The notes below the pieces were generated by a model. That model ran no database searches. It saw nothing but the letters and a program-made list of their open reading frames with translations, and was not told the origin of the DNA. From an uncultured Clostridia bacterium (GTDB taxonomy: Bacteria > Bacillota > Clostridia > Christensenellales > UBA1242), in assembly GCA_947630075.1 (NCBI GenBank), contig CANRGF010000004.1:1-34329 (forward strand): DNA of 34,329 nt. The letters run 5' to 3'. The position numbers were made by a program, and so were the translations under genes. Shown piece by piece: positions 8,844 through 17,502 of this stretch; position 1 is the first letter of the stretch; each line of letters starts with the position of its first letter.

Positions 8844-10598
8844 ATGGCAAAGTATCTAAAACAAGATAGTGAGCTTGGCTATATTGAAGATAGCGCCGAG
8901 ATAGAATATCTTAAATTAAACAATTTAAGGCATAGCATTTTAGGGAATATGCTAGGCGAGTTTGACGAGCAAGGCTTTTATGTGGTTGATCCGCAAATTC
9001 AAAAAGAGCTAATTTCCATGCGCAAATTTATTGTCAATTCATTAGATAACATTGATATTTGCCACGGCGTGCTTATGCTGGATAAGCCTATCACTTTTAT
9101 GGTTACATTTGAAAGCGATAGGGCAACGCTTTCTCTCGTTGAAAAAATGAGCTATGAGGCAAATCTGGAAATTGATAGTGGCACTTATAGTAATGTGAAT
9201 GAATTTATTTTAGATGAGGTTGAAACTGCTGGCGAAATCAATCGCAACCTTGTGTACAAACGTTGGAACATTGGCGAGTATAACGGCGAAACATTAGATG
9301 TCCGCCACATGGACGAAGAAACTTTGGCACAATTCTTAGGGATTGTGAATAGATATAAATATTTGCTTTGTGCAAACAAAATGTTGCTTCAAAAGGAAGA
9401 GGCTCTTGAAGATATCGAGGCGGAATACACGATTGGAATGTTTGAAGTGCTATCCCGCTATCCTAATTTGAAAAAATTGGTTGATGCGGAAATTAAGTCC
9501 GAAATTAAAGAAAAAAAGCGTTTTATTTTGCTAGACAAAGCAAATTTTGCAAAAACTTTCAACGAAGTGTTAGACCAAGCCATAGACAATGGGCTTTTTG
9601 AATTGAGTGATGAAGAGCAACTTGCTTTCAAAGAGGAAAGGCGCTCTGTTTTGCTGAAAAGAAATATGAAAATGGGCGAGGAGCTGAACATCAAAACAGT
9701 TGCCACCACTGAAGAAGAAAGAAATGTTGTTGAAAATCAAGAAGTTTTTGAAGAGCAAAGCAAAAAAATTGTGCTAGATGTTCCGTTGGAAGATAAACCT
9801 ATCGAGCAGCTTGAAACAGAGATGGATGAGTTGGAAGCATCCACAAGCGAGAGACTGCAAGGTAAGGTTAGTGATTATATAAAAGATAGAGAAAAGCGCA
9901 AGTCAAAAGCAAAACTTACAGACATTGAAGAATTGTATGAAGAGATTGATGGAGTTGATGGTCTTGAGGAGCATTTAGGCGAGGACACAAAGAAAAAACT
10001 CACAGAAATTGAACAGAAGAAGGATGCTGAGTATAAAGTTCCTCCAAAGGCGGAAACTCACGCACCAGCTGTTAGTCCTGCTGCACCAAAAGTTAAACCA
10101 AAACCTGTTTCTAAAGCACCGGTGCGCGCTGCTGCCGGCGTGAAAAAGCCTGCCGCTGCAAGCCCTGCGAAAAGTGGAGGCAAAAAAGCGGATAAAGATC
10201 AAGTGGTTTCTCCTTCTGCCGACTCGTCAAGTTCAAATGGAGAATATGTATATCATGAAAGGTCGGAAAGCCTATTAAAAGAAATCCCTCATCGTAGATT
10301 TGATGGTGCAAAGGAAAAGAAAAAAGACACTAAGCCTGAAACTGATTTAGAGCGCGAAAAGCGTGAAATCACCGAAAGCTTAAATGCTTTAGGTAGGGCA
10401 ATTGATAGAGGTGAAGTAAAAATTAACCGCACAGAATTGAACCCTGTGGCAGAAGAGCGTGCCAAAGCGACTGTGGAGAGCGAAAGAGGGGTTTCTAGAA
10501 GGACTGCAAGAAGGGGAGCACACCCAGAGTTGGAAGAAGACCATTCGGTTAAGCCAAGGAGGCCAGAAGACACTGGCGGGTTAGGAATTGGAATGTAA
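8844..10598 (+). CDS. Hypothetical 584-aa cytoplasmic protein with acidic/coiled region and A/P/K-rich C-terminal half
   Basis: SD aggga; no recognisable domain; C-terminal half APAVSPAAPKVKPKPVSKAPVRAAAGVKKPAAASPAKSGGKK followed by a charged tail. Confidence 0.85.
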   Translation: MAKYLKQDSELGYIEDSAEIEYLKLNNLRHSILGNMLGEFDEQGFYVVDPQIQKELISMRKFIVNSLDNIDICHGVLMLDKPITFMVTFESDRATLSLVEKMSYEANLEIDSGTYSNVNEFILDEVETAGEINRNLVYKRWNIGEYNGETLDVRHMDEETLAQFLGIVNRYKYLLCANKMLLQKEEALEDIEAEYTIGMFEVLSRYPNLKKLVDAEIKSEIKEKKRFILLDKANFAKTFNEVLDQAIDNGLFELSDEEQLAFKEERRSVLLKRNMKMGEELNIKTVATTEEERNVVENQEVFEEQSKKIVLDVPLEDKPIEQLETEMDELEASTSERLQGKVSDYIKDREKRKSKAKLTDIEELYEEIDGVDGLEEHLGEDTKKKLTEIEQKKDAEYKVPPKAETHAPAVSPAAPKVKPKPVSKAPVRAAAGVKKPAAASPAKSGGKKADKDQVVSPSADSSSSNGEYVYHERSESLLKEIPHRRFDGAKEKKKDTKPETDLEREKREITESLNALGRAIDRGEVKINRTELNPVAEERAKATVESERGVSRRTARRGAHPELEEDHSVKPRRPEDTGGLGIGM

Positions 10599-10600
10599 TA

Positions 10601-10628
10601 AAAAAAGCCTAATGATTTAGGCTTTTTT
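10601..10628. terminator. Bidirectional rho-independent terminator
   Basis: AAAAAAGCCTAA-TGAT-TTAGGCTTTTTT, fully symmetrical 12-bp stem between convergent genes. Confidence 0.9.
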
Positions 10629-10629
10629 G

Positions 10630-11115
10630 TTATGGAGTAACGATGTTTTTCTTAAACTTGATTGCGCGATTAATTATTAAATCAAAGCAAACAAAATTCA
10701 CAATGTCATTAAACTCTTTGCATGGTAAAGTTTTATCGTTTTTCGCTTTATATTTATAATTGTCTATCCAATCAGCATTGTCGCTAGAAGATAAAATCTT
10801 TTCAATATCCAATAAAATGTTTTCTAACTTCAATTTATATCCTCTGTCTAGGGCACTGGTCAAAACATCAAGGTATAATGTGGTCAAGAAGAATGTGTAA
10901 CACTCTGTGTCTGCAAGCGAGGCAAATTTTCTAAAAATGAACATACCATCCTTATCTTCTTTCCACAACAAAGGGAAAATCTCTTTTGAAAAGGCTTTGT
11001 CGGTTGGGTTATATTCGTCTTCCGCAGGTTCAAAATAGCGGTTGAACAACTGTTCGTCTGTTAAACTGGATAACTTCTCTTTAACCTCAGTGGATAAAGT
11101 CTGTTTTTTTGCCAT
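10630..11115 (-). CDS. Hypothetical 161-aa protein
   Basis: SD aaaggag before ATG; promoter TTTACA-17-TAAAAT upstream on minus strand; no recognised family. Confidence 0.75.
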   Translation of the reverse strand: MAKKQTLSTEVKEKLSSLTDEQLFNRYFEPAEDEYNPTDKAFSKEIFPLLWKEDKDGMFIFRKFASLADTECYTFFLTTLYLDVLTSALDRGYKLKLENILLDIEKILSSSDNADWIDNYKYKAKNDKTLPCKEFNDIVNFVCFDLIINRAIKFKKNIVTP

Positions 11116-11213
11116 ATTTTTCTCCTTTAAATTTAATTTGCAATCATTTTAGCACACTTTTATTTTTTTGTAAATACCTTTTTTTAAAAATTTTCCAAAA
11201 ATTTTCTGTTTCG

Positions 11214-11544
11214 TTATTTTTTCGTTTTATAGTTTTGAATTTGATATGTTTTGTTCATCACCTTTAAAATGGTTTGAAAACTATCATCTTGTGCTGCTTT
11301 GTTGTTGTGTTCTTGTCCGCATTGAACGCACCTATATTTTATTATATATCCTTTTTTTGTGTTTTGTTCCACATCAATCGGGGCAAGCACTCCTCCACAT
11401 TCGTTTTGCCTATCTCCTAATGTCCAGATGCAGCGAACATAAGCAGAAAGGGCAATGGTCGCGAGAGGAATATTTAAGTGGTCCAACAGATTTTCCGCAC
11501 ACTGCACACACAAACCCGCTGTCATTTTTAATAAAACTTCTCAT
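11214..11544 (-). pseudogene. RNHCP-domain protein gene, frame-disrupted
   Basis: ATG at 11544 reads MRSFIKNDSGFVCAVCGKSVGPLKYSSRDHCPFCLCSLHLDIRR* (stop 11410-11412); the next frame continues GDRQNECGGVLAPIDVEQNTKKGYIIKYRCVQCGQEHNNKAAQDDSFQTILKVMN. Together these match one RNHCP domain. Confidence 0.8.
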
Positions 11545-11550
11545 GCCTTA

Positions 11551-11579
11551 ATTATATAATAAATTGCTGTGTTTGTAAA
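11551..11579 (-). promoter_or_regulatory. Promoter of RNHCP gene (TTTACA-17-TATAAT), leaderless geometry
   Basis: -35 11579-11574, -10 11556-11551, ATG 6 nt further at 11544. Confidence 0.6.
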
Positions 11580-11611
11580 GTTTTATTTTTAAAATTCTAA
11601 ATATATATTAA

Positions 11612-11721
11612 CAATCAGAGTTGCTTAATGCAAACGAAAAACTTGGAAATAACACTCAAGCATTAAAAACGAATTGGATAACGCTCTTGTTGAGGTGGGA
11701 AATAAGGCTAAAATTTCTTAA
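11612..11721 (+). pseudogene. Short coding remnant with homopolymer frame break
   Basis: QSELLNANEKLGNNTQALK in one frame and NELDNALVEVGNKAKIS* in the next, joined across an A5 run; a one-base insertion restores a continuous reading. Confidence 0.4.
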
Positions 11722-11739
11722 AATTTTTCTTAAAAAGGG

Positions 11740-11768
11740 TTGACAAACTCTTTTTTCTTTGCTAAAAT
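11740..11768 (+). promoter_or_regulatory. S10 operon promoter (TTGACA-17-TAAAAT)
   Basis: TTGACA 11740-11745, TAAAAT 11763-11768. Confidence 0.8.
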
Positions 11769-11774
11769 AAAAAA

Positions 11775-12093
11775 GTTAATTCGTGTGGGTTGATGCGTGA
11801 GGTTGCATTTATCAGCCTATGATAGATGGGAATTTACGCTGACCAAAGCCAAGATTGGCGCTAGCGGATAGGTGGGGCTTAAAGCCCAATTTATTTTGAG
11901 AATTAACACTTAACACTCGGGTGCGCGTTAATCATGAGCACTCTCGCCGAGCACTTACTGCTGTTGCAATACTATGCTGGTTGTCGGCACAAGTTGAAAT
12001 GGTTGCAAAGGTTTGGCATAATTGCCTGCGGGTGCAAGCAATTAAAGTTAAGGCGAACGCTAGTTGGTTTGCTAAAATAAAAGGAGAGAAATA
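11775..12093 (+). promoter_or_regulatory. Long structured 5' leader of the S10 operon (candidate autoregulatory RNA)
   Basis: About 320 nt non-coding; long-range stem GTTAATTC (11775-11782)/GAATTAAC (11900-11907); hairpins GGGCT-TAA-AGCCC, CTCGGGTGC.../GCAC..CCGAG, AATTGC.../GCAATT, GCGAAC/GTTTGC. Confidence 0.6.
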
Positions 12094-12402
12094 ATGGCAA
12101 CAACAAAATTAAGAATTAAATTTGCGTCTTACGACACAGGTTTACTCGAAAGTGTGGTTTCAAAGTTTGTTGACACCGCACAAAAGTCCGGATGCAAAAT
12201 TTCGGGCCCAATTCCACTTCCAATAAAGAGAGAGGTGGTTACCGTCCTTCGTTCCACTCATGTAAACAAGGATAGCCGCGAGCAGTTTGAATCTCGCACT
12301 CATTTTAGGATAATTGATGTTTATGCACCTAATGCAAAAGCGGTTGAAACGCTCACCAAGATGAATGTTCCATCTGGTGTGGACATCAAGGTTGAATTAT
12401 AA
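12094..12402 (+). CDS. rpsJ: 30S ribosomal protein S10
   Basis: Family sequence GPIPLPIKREVVTVLRSTHVNKDSREQFESRTHFRIIDV. Confidence 0.97.
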   Translation: MATTKLRIKFASYDTGLLESVVSKFVDTAQKSGCKISGPIPLPIKREVVTVLRSTHVNKDSREQFESRTHFRIIDVYAPNAKAVETLTKMNVPSGVDIKVEL

Positions 12403-12412
12403 GGAGGTTCTC

Positions 12413-13045
12413 GTGGAAAAAGCAATTTTAGGAAGAAAGGTGGGAATGACTCAGGTCTTCACCGATGACGGCAGAGTAGAGCCTGTTACAGTTATTGAGG
12501 CAGGTCCATGCTATGTAACGCAAATTAAAACCGTTGAAAAGGACGGATACAATTCAGTTCAGCTCGCTTTTGGTGAGATTAAAGCCAAAAATGTGAATAA
12601 GAGCCAAACTGGTGCTTTTAAAAAAGCAGGCGTTGAGCCAAAGCGCGTTTTAAAAGAATTTAAGTATAACGACATTTCAAAGTTCGCACTTGGTCAAGAA
12701 ATTAAAGCAGATATGTTTGCTGCTGGTGAAGTTGTTGATGTGCAAGGCGTAAGCAAAGGGCACGGCTTCACGGGCGTAATTAAGCGCTGGAACCAACAAA
12801 GGCTTAAAATGACACACGGTGTTGGCCCTGTGCACAGAGAAGTTGGTTCAATGGGTGCAAACTCAACTCCAAGCAGAGTTTTCAAAGGCAAGAAAATGCC
12901 TGGCCAATATGGTAACGATGTGGTTACTGTTCAAAATTTAAAGATTGTGCGTGTGGATGCGGATAGAAACCTCATTTTGGTTAAGGGTGCAATCCCTGGT
13001 GCTAAAAAGAGCGTGGTGGCTATCAAATCTGCAACCAAGGCATAG
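12413..13045 (+). CDS. rplC: 50S ribosomal protein L3
   Basis: GTG start with SD aaggaggt: MEKAILGRKVGMTQVFTDDGR...; the track start 12365 would overlap rpsJ. Confidence 0.96.
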   Translation: MEKAILGRKVGMTQVFTDDGRVEPVTVIEAGPCYVTQIKTVEKDGYNSVQLAFGEIKAKNVNKSQTGAFKKAGVEPKRVLKEFKYNDISKFALGQEIKADMFAAGEVVDVQGVSKGHGFTGVIKRWNQQRLKMTHGVGPVHREVGSMGANSTPSRVFKGKKMPGQYGNDVVTVQNLKIVRVDADRNLILVKGAIPGAKKSVVAIKSATKA

Positions 13046-13056
13046 AGGAGCGATTT

Positions 13057-13680
13057 ATGGCAAAAGTTAAAGTTTATAATATGAAAAAAGAGGCAGTTGG
13101 CACTATCGACTTAAACGATTTGGTGTTTGACGCCGAATATAACGAGCCGCTTATTCATCAAGTGGTTGTGGCTTTGCACAACAACTCTCGCCAAGGCACA
13201 AAATCCACTCTCACTAGAAGCGAAGTTAATGCAAGCAAAAAGAAAATCTATAGGCAGAAGGGCACAGGTAATGCACGTCATGATGAAAAGAGCGCACCTC
13301 AATTCGATGGTGGCGGCGTTGTGTTTGCTCCAAAGCCAAGGGATTTTAGAGTTAAAATCAACAAAAAGATGAGAGATATTGCATTTTCAAGTGCACTTTC
13401 TCAAAAAATCAAGCAAAACGAGTTGTTTGTTGTGGACAAATTGTCGTTTGCAGATGCCAAAACTAAAAACGCAAGCGAATTTTTAAAGGCTTTTGGTTTA
13501 GACAGGCGCACAATTTTAGTTACTGACGGCAAAGATGAAAATGTTATGCGTGCAACGAACAATCTTGAAAAAGTAACCTGCGTTGATGCAATGTTATTAA
13601 ATGTTGCTCAAGTGGTTGAAAACAGATATTTGGTGTTCACTAAGGACGCAATTAAGAAGATTGAGGAGGCATACGTATAA
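13057..13680 (+). CDS. rplD: 50S ribosomal protein L4
   Basis: RQGTKSTLTRSEV..KKIYRQKGTGNARH. Confidence 0.97.
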   Translation: MAKVKVYNMKKEAVGTIDLNDLVFDAEYNEPLIHQVVVALHNNSRQGTKSTLTRSEVNASKKKIYRQKGTGNARHDEKSAPQFDGGGVVFAPKPRDFRVKINKKMRDIAFSSALSQKIKQNELFVVDKLSFADAKTKNASEFLKAFGLDRRTILVTDGKDENVMRATNNLEKVTCVDAMLLNVAQVVENRYLVFTKDAIKKIEEAYV

Positions 13681-13982
13681 TGATAGCGCAAGAAATTATC
13701 TTAGAGCCTATTATGACTGAAAAGTCTTATGCTGGCATTCCTAATAAGGTTTACACTTTTAAGGTGAATAAATCCGCAAACAAAATTCAAATCAAAAAAG
13801 CGGTTGAAGAACTTTTTGAAGTTAAAGTGGATAGAGTAAACACTTTAATAGTTAAAGGCACAACAAAATCAAGAAGAACTAAAAACGGAGAAGTTACAGG
13901 CAAAACAAGCGACTATAAAAAAGCAGTTGTTTTCTTAAAGCCAGATAGCAAAGCCATAGCCTTCTTCGAGAGTTTGAACTAA
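13680..13982 (+). CDS. rplW: 50S ribosomal protein L23
   Basis: IILEPIMTEKSY...YTFKVNKSANKIQIKKAVEELFEVKVDRVNTL. Confidence 0.97.
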   Translation: MIAQEIILEPIMTEKSYAGIPNKVYTFKVNKSANKIQIKKAVEELFEVKVDRVNTLIVKGTTKSRRTKNGEVTGKTSDYKKAVVFLKPDSKAIAFFESLN

Positions 13983-13994
13983 AAGGAGTGAATT

Positions 13995-14831
13995 ATGGCT
14001 ATAAAGAAATATAAACCCACCTCACCTGCAAGAAGAGGTATGTCCTCTAATTCTTTTGAGGAGTTAACAAAAGGCGCAAAAGTTCCAAAGTCTTTAAGTA
14101 AAGATGTTAAGAAAACAGGCGGCAGAAATAATCAGGGCAAATTGACAGTTCGCAACATTGGCGGAGCTAATAGGCGTCATTATCGCGTTATCGATTTTAA
14201 GCGCAATAAAGATGGCATCCCTGCAAAAGTTGACAGCATTCAATATGACCCTAATAGGACGGCATTTATCGCACTTTTGGTTTATGCTGATGGCGAGAAG
14301 AAGTACATTTTAGCACCAAAAGGCTTAAATGTTGGCGATAGAGTTTTAAGTGGCGTTGGTGCAGAAATCAAGCCGGGCAACGCTCTTCCATTAACCGAAA
14401 TCCCACTTGGCTCTAAAATTCACAACATCGAATTGCAGCCGGGTAAGGGCGGGCAAATGGTTAGAAGTGCAGGTTTATCCGCTCAATTAATGGCAAAAGA
14501 GGGTGCTTACGCAACCATTAGATTGCCAAGTGGCGAGATGAGAAAAGTTCCTGTTATTTGCCGTGCCACAATTGGTGAAATCGGCAATGAAGAGAATGAA
14601 ATCGTTTCGTTAGGCAAGGCTGGGCGCAAGCGTCATCTAGGCGTTCGTCCATCCGTTCGTGGTTCTGCAATGAACCCAGTTGACCACCCACATGGCGGTG
14701 GCGAAGGCAAATCACCTGTTGGACACGCTGGCCCAATGACCCCTTGGGGCAAACCTGCTTTGGGTTATAAAACTAGAAAGCATAAAAAGGCTTCTGACAA
14801 ACTTATTGTCAAGAGGGCTAAGGCTAAATAG
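13995..14831 (+). CDS. rplB: 50S ribosomal protein L2
   Basis: [15 protein letters not shown]...[37 protein letters not shown]. Confidence 0.98.
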   Translation: MAIKKYKPTSPARRGMSSNSFEELTKGAKVPKSLSKDVKKTGGRNNQGKLTVRNIGGANRRHYRVIDFKRNKDGIPAKVDSIQYDPNRTAFIALLVYADGEKKYILAPKGLNVGDRVLSGVGAEIKPGNALPLTEIPLGSKIHNIELQPGKGGQMVRSAGLSAQLMAKEGAYATIRLPSGEMRKVPVICRATIGEIGNEENEIVSLGKAGRKRHLGVRPSVRGSAMNPVDHPHGGGEGKSPVGHAGPMTPWGKPALGYKTRKHKKASDKLIVKRAKAK

Positions 14832-14839
14832 GAGAGAGT

Positions 14840-15139
14840 ATGAGTAGAAGTTTAAAGAAAAAACCTTTCGTTGAAGAAAAGTTGATGAAACGCGTTCAAG
14901 AAATGAACGAGAAAGGCGAGAAAAAAGCATTAAAAACTTGGTCTAGGTCAAGCACAATCTACCCAGAATTTGTTGGCCACACAATCGCTGTTCACAACGG
15001 CAAAAAGCATATCCCTGTTTATTGCACAGTTGATATGGTAGGCCACAAATTAGGTGAATTTGCACCAACTAGAACTTTCAAAGGGCACAAACAGAAAGAA
15101 GCACCAAAAGGTCCAGCAGTAAAGGGCGCAAAGAAATAA
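14840..15139 (+). CDS. rpsS: 30S ribosomal protein S19
   Basis: [14 protein letters not shown]...[29 protein letters not shown]. Confidence 0.97.
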   Translation: MSRSLKKKPFVEEKLMKRVQEMNEKGEKKALKTWSRSSTIYPEFVGHTIAVHNGKKHIPVYCTVDMVGHKLGEFAPTRTFKGHKQKEAPKGPAVKGAKK

Positions 15140-15149
15140 GGAGTGAAGT

Positions 15150-15542
15150 ATGTCAAAGAATATTAGAGAAAAAGCAGAAAAAATCAGAGCAAATAAAGAC
15201 ACTCGCCCTTATGCAAGTGTTCGTTATGTTAGGCTTAGCCCAACAAAAGCAAAAATTGTTATCGACCAAGTTAGGGGCAAAAGTTATGATGATGCTGTTG
15301 CAATCCTATCCAATATGCCTCACGATGCAGCGGCAATCCTTTTAAAGGTTGTTAAGTCTGCTGGCGCAAACGCTGAAAACAATAAGGGAATGAACGTTCA
15401 CGATTTGTATTTGGCTGAAATCATCTTGGGTGCAGGCCCAGTGCGTGTGAACAAGGTGTATTTTAGAGGCAGAGGTCATGGAGCCGAAAGAATAGCAACA
15501 AAAACTAGCCACATCAAAGTTGTGCTAGCAAATAAGGAGTAA
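15150..15542 (+). CDS. rplV: 50S ribosomal protein L22
   Basis: YVRLSPTKAKIVIDQVRGKSYDDAVAIL...GRGHGAERIATKTSHIKVVL. Confidence 0.97.
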   Translation: MSKNIREKAEKIRANKDTRPYASVRYVRLSPTKAKIVIDQVRGKSYDDAVAILSNMPHDAAAILLKVVKSAGANAENNKGMNVHDLYLAEIILGAGPVRVNKVYFRGRGHGAERIATKTSHIKVVLANKE

Positions 15543-15546
15543 GGTT

Positions 15547-16221
15547 ATGGGACAAAAAGTTAATCCAAACAGTTTAAGACTTGGCACAATTAGAACTTGG
15601 AACTCTTTTTGGTATGCCGATAAAAAGAATATCGCCAAAAACATTAAGGAAGATGACACTCTCCGTAAATTCGTCCTTAAAGAGTATAAAAATTGCGCAA
15701 TTTCAAATGTGTTGATTGAGCGCTCTGGCGATAGCGTAACAATTTCAATTTCCACTGCAAAACCGGGCGTTTTAATTGGTCAAAAGGGTGCAGGTGTTGA
15801 AAATCTAAAGAAGAGCATCGAAAAATTAAGCGATGCTAAAAAGGTTAATGTAAACATCGTTGAGGTGAAAAACCCAGATTTGGATGCAAGATTGGTGGCT
15901 GAGGGCATCGCTAGTCAATTAGAAAAGCGTGCTCAATATAGACGCGTTATGAAGTCTGCCATTCAAAAAGTTATGCGTGCAGGTGCTGTGGGAGTTAAAG
16001 TTATGATTTCTGGTCGTCTTGATGGCGCAGAAATTGCTCGCAGTGTGCATGACCATGACGGAAGCTTGCCTCTTCAAACAATCCGCGCTAACATCGACTA
16101 TGCAAATCTTGAAGCACACACAACTTATGGCGTTTTAGGCGTTAAGGTGTGGATTTATAAGGGTGAAATCTTGGGCAAAGTTTCTCAAAGTTCGGTAAAC
16201 CACAAGAAAGGAGATAACTAA
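15547..16221 (+). CDS. rpsC: 30S ribosomal protein S3
   Basis: [28 protein letters not shown] domain; [15 protein letters not shown]. Confidence 0.97.
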   Translation: MGQKVNPNSLRLGTIRTWNSFWYADKKNIAKNIKEDDTLRKFVLKEYKNCAISNVLIERSGDSVTISISTAKPGVLIGQKGAGVENLKKSIEKLSDAKKVNVNIVEVKNPDLDARLVAEGIASQLEKRAQYRRVMKSAIQKVMRAGAVGVKVMISGRLDGAEIARSVHDHDGSLPLQTIRANIDYANLEAHTTYGVLGVKVWIYKGEILGKVSQSSVNHKKGDN

Positions 16222-16223
16222 TT

Positions 16224-16661
16224 ATGGCAATGCTACTACCTAAAAGAGAAAAGAGAAGAAAGCAATTCCGCGGACGTATGACCGGAAGAGCTTTACGCAA
16301 TAACACTGTTACTTATGGAGATTTTGGTTTGCAAGCCACCGAACCTTGCTGGATAACCCCAAATCAACTAGAAGCAGCCCGTGTTGCCGTAAATAGATAT
16401 ATGAAGCGTGGCGGCAAGTTGTGGATAAAAGTTTTCCCACACAAGCCAATCACCAAAAAGCCAGCCGACACTCGTATGGGTAGCGGTAAAGGCGCACAGA
16501 GTGGCCATGTTGCAGTGGTTAAGCGCGATGCAATAATCATTGAAGTTAGTGGCCCAACTGAGGAAGCGTGCCTTGAAAGTCTAAGGCTAGCCTCTCACAA
16601 ACTACCTTGCAAAACTAGAATAGTTCGCAAGGAAAAAGGCGGTGAAAACAATGAAGAATAA
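16224..16661 (+). CDS. rplP: 50S ribosomal protein L16
   Basis: [21 protein letters not shown]...[17 protein letters not shown]. Confidence 0.97.
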   Translation: MAMLLPKREKRRKQFRGRMTGRALRNNTVTYGDFGLQATEPCWITPNQLEAARVAVNRYMKRGGKLWIKVFPHKPITKKPADTRMGSGKGAQSGHVAVVKRDAIIIEVSGPTEEACLESLRLASHKLPCKTRIVRKEKGGENNEE

Positions 16662-16851
16662 CTATAAAGATATGACCATGAAAGAACTTGTAGCAGAGGA
16701 AAACAAACTTAGGAGCGAATTGTTTAACTTAACTTTCCAAAACAAAGTTGGTCAGTTGCAAGACACATCTAGAATTAGAATTGTTAAGAAAAACATCGCA
16801 CGCGTTAAAACCGAATTAAAGCAAAAAGAATCTGCTGGAGCAAAGGAGTAG
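16642..16851 (+). CDS. rpmC: 50S ribosomal protein L29
   Basis: [47 protein letters not shown]; start is GTG 16642 or ATG 16651, overlapping rplP. Confidence 0.94.
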   Translation: MKTMKNNYKDMTMKELVAEENKLRSELFNLTFQNKVGQLQDTSRIRIVKKNIARVKTELKQKESAGAKE

Positions 16852-16855
16852 TGTT

Positions 16856-17116
16856 ATGGAAGAAAAGAAAGTAAACCGCAGAACAATTCAAGGAGTTGTT
16901 GTTTCTGATAAGATGAACAAAACCATCACCGTTTTGGTTACAGGCAAGAAAAAACACCCTATTTATAAGAAATATGTAACTTTCACAAAGAAATATAAGG
17001 CTCACGACGAAAAAGAAGAAGCAAAAGTTGGCGACACTGTGCTTATCCAAGAAACTCGCCCACTTAGCAAAGACAAGTATTTTAGGCTTCTCAGCATCGT
17101 CGAGAGGGCTAAGTAG
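16856..17116 (+). CDS. rpsQ: 30S ribosomal protein S17
   Basis: [21 protein letters not shown]...[29 protein letters not shown]. Confidence 0.97.
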   Translation: MEEKKVNRRTIQGVVVSDKMNKTITVLVTGKKKHPIYKKYVTFTKKYKAHDEKEEAKVGDTVLIQETRPLSKDKYFRLLSIVERAK

Positions 17117-17124
17117 GAGGTAAT

Positions 17125-17493
17125 ATGATTCAACCATTATCTACATTAAATGTGGCAGACAACTCTGGCGCAAAAAAAATCATGTGCATCCGTTGCTTAG
17201 GCGGAAGCCTTAGAAAATTTGCAAGTGTTGGCGATGTCATAGTTGCCTCAGTGAAAAAGGCAGACCCAGATGGCAAGGTGAAAAAGGGTGATGTTGTTAT
17301 GGCTGTTATCGTTCGCACCAAAAAGGGCGTGCAACGCACAGACGGAAGTTCAATTAAGTTTGACGATAACGCAGCAGTAATCATCGATAAGCAAAAAGCA
17401 CCAAGAGGCACTCGTGTGTTTGGGCCTATCGCAAGAGAACTTCGTGCTAAGGGATTTACTCAAATAATCTCGCTAGCGCCAGAAGTGTTATAG
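17125..17493 (+). CDS. rplN: 50S ribosomal protein L14
   Basis: [27 protein letters not shown]. Confidence 0.98.
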   Translation: MIQPLSTLNVADNSGAKKIMCIRCLGGSLRKFASVGDVIVASVKKADPDGKVKKGDVVMAVIVRTKKGVQRTDGSSIKFDDNAAVIIDKQKAPRGTRVFGPIARELRAKGFTQIISLAPEVL

Positions 17494-17502
17494 GAGGGCA
17501 AA

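Noticed and set aside
11400-11420. prfB-like programmed +1 frameshift in the RNHCP gene (AGGAG next to TAG)
   Set aside because: The conserved GDR residues precede the stop in the second frame, so the break is better explained by an indel; kept only as a caveat.
11246-11551. 101-aa plus ORF
   Set aside because: Antisense to the RNHCP gene, whose family motifs are convincing in both halves.
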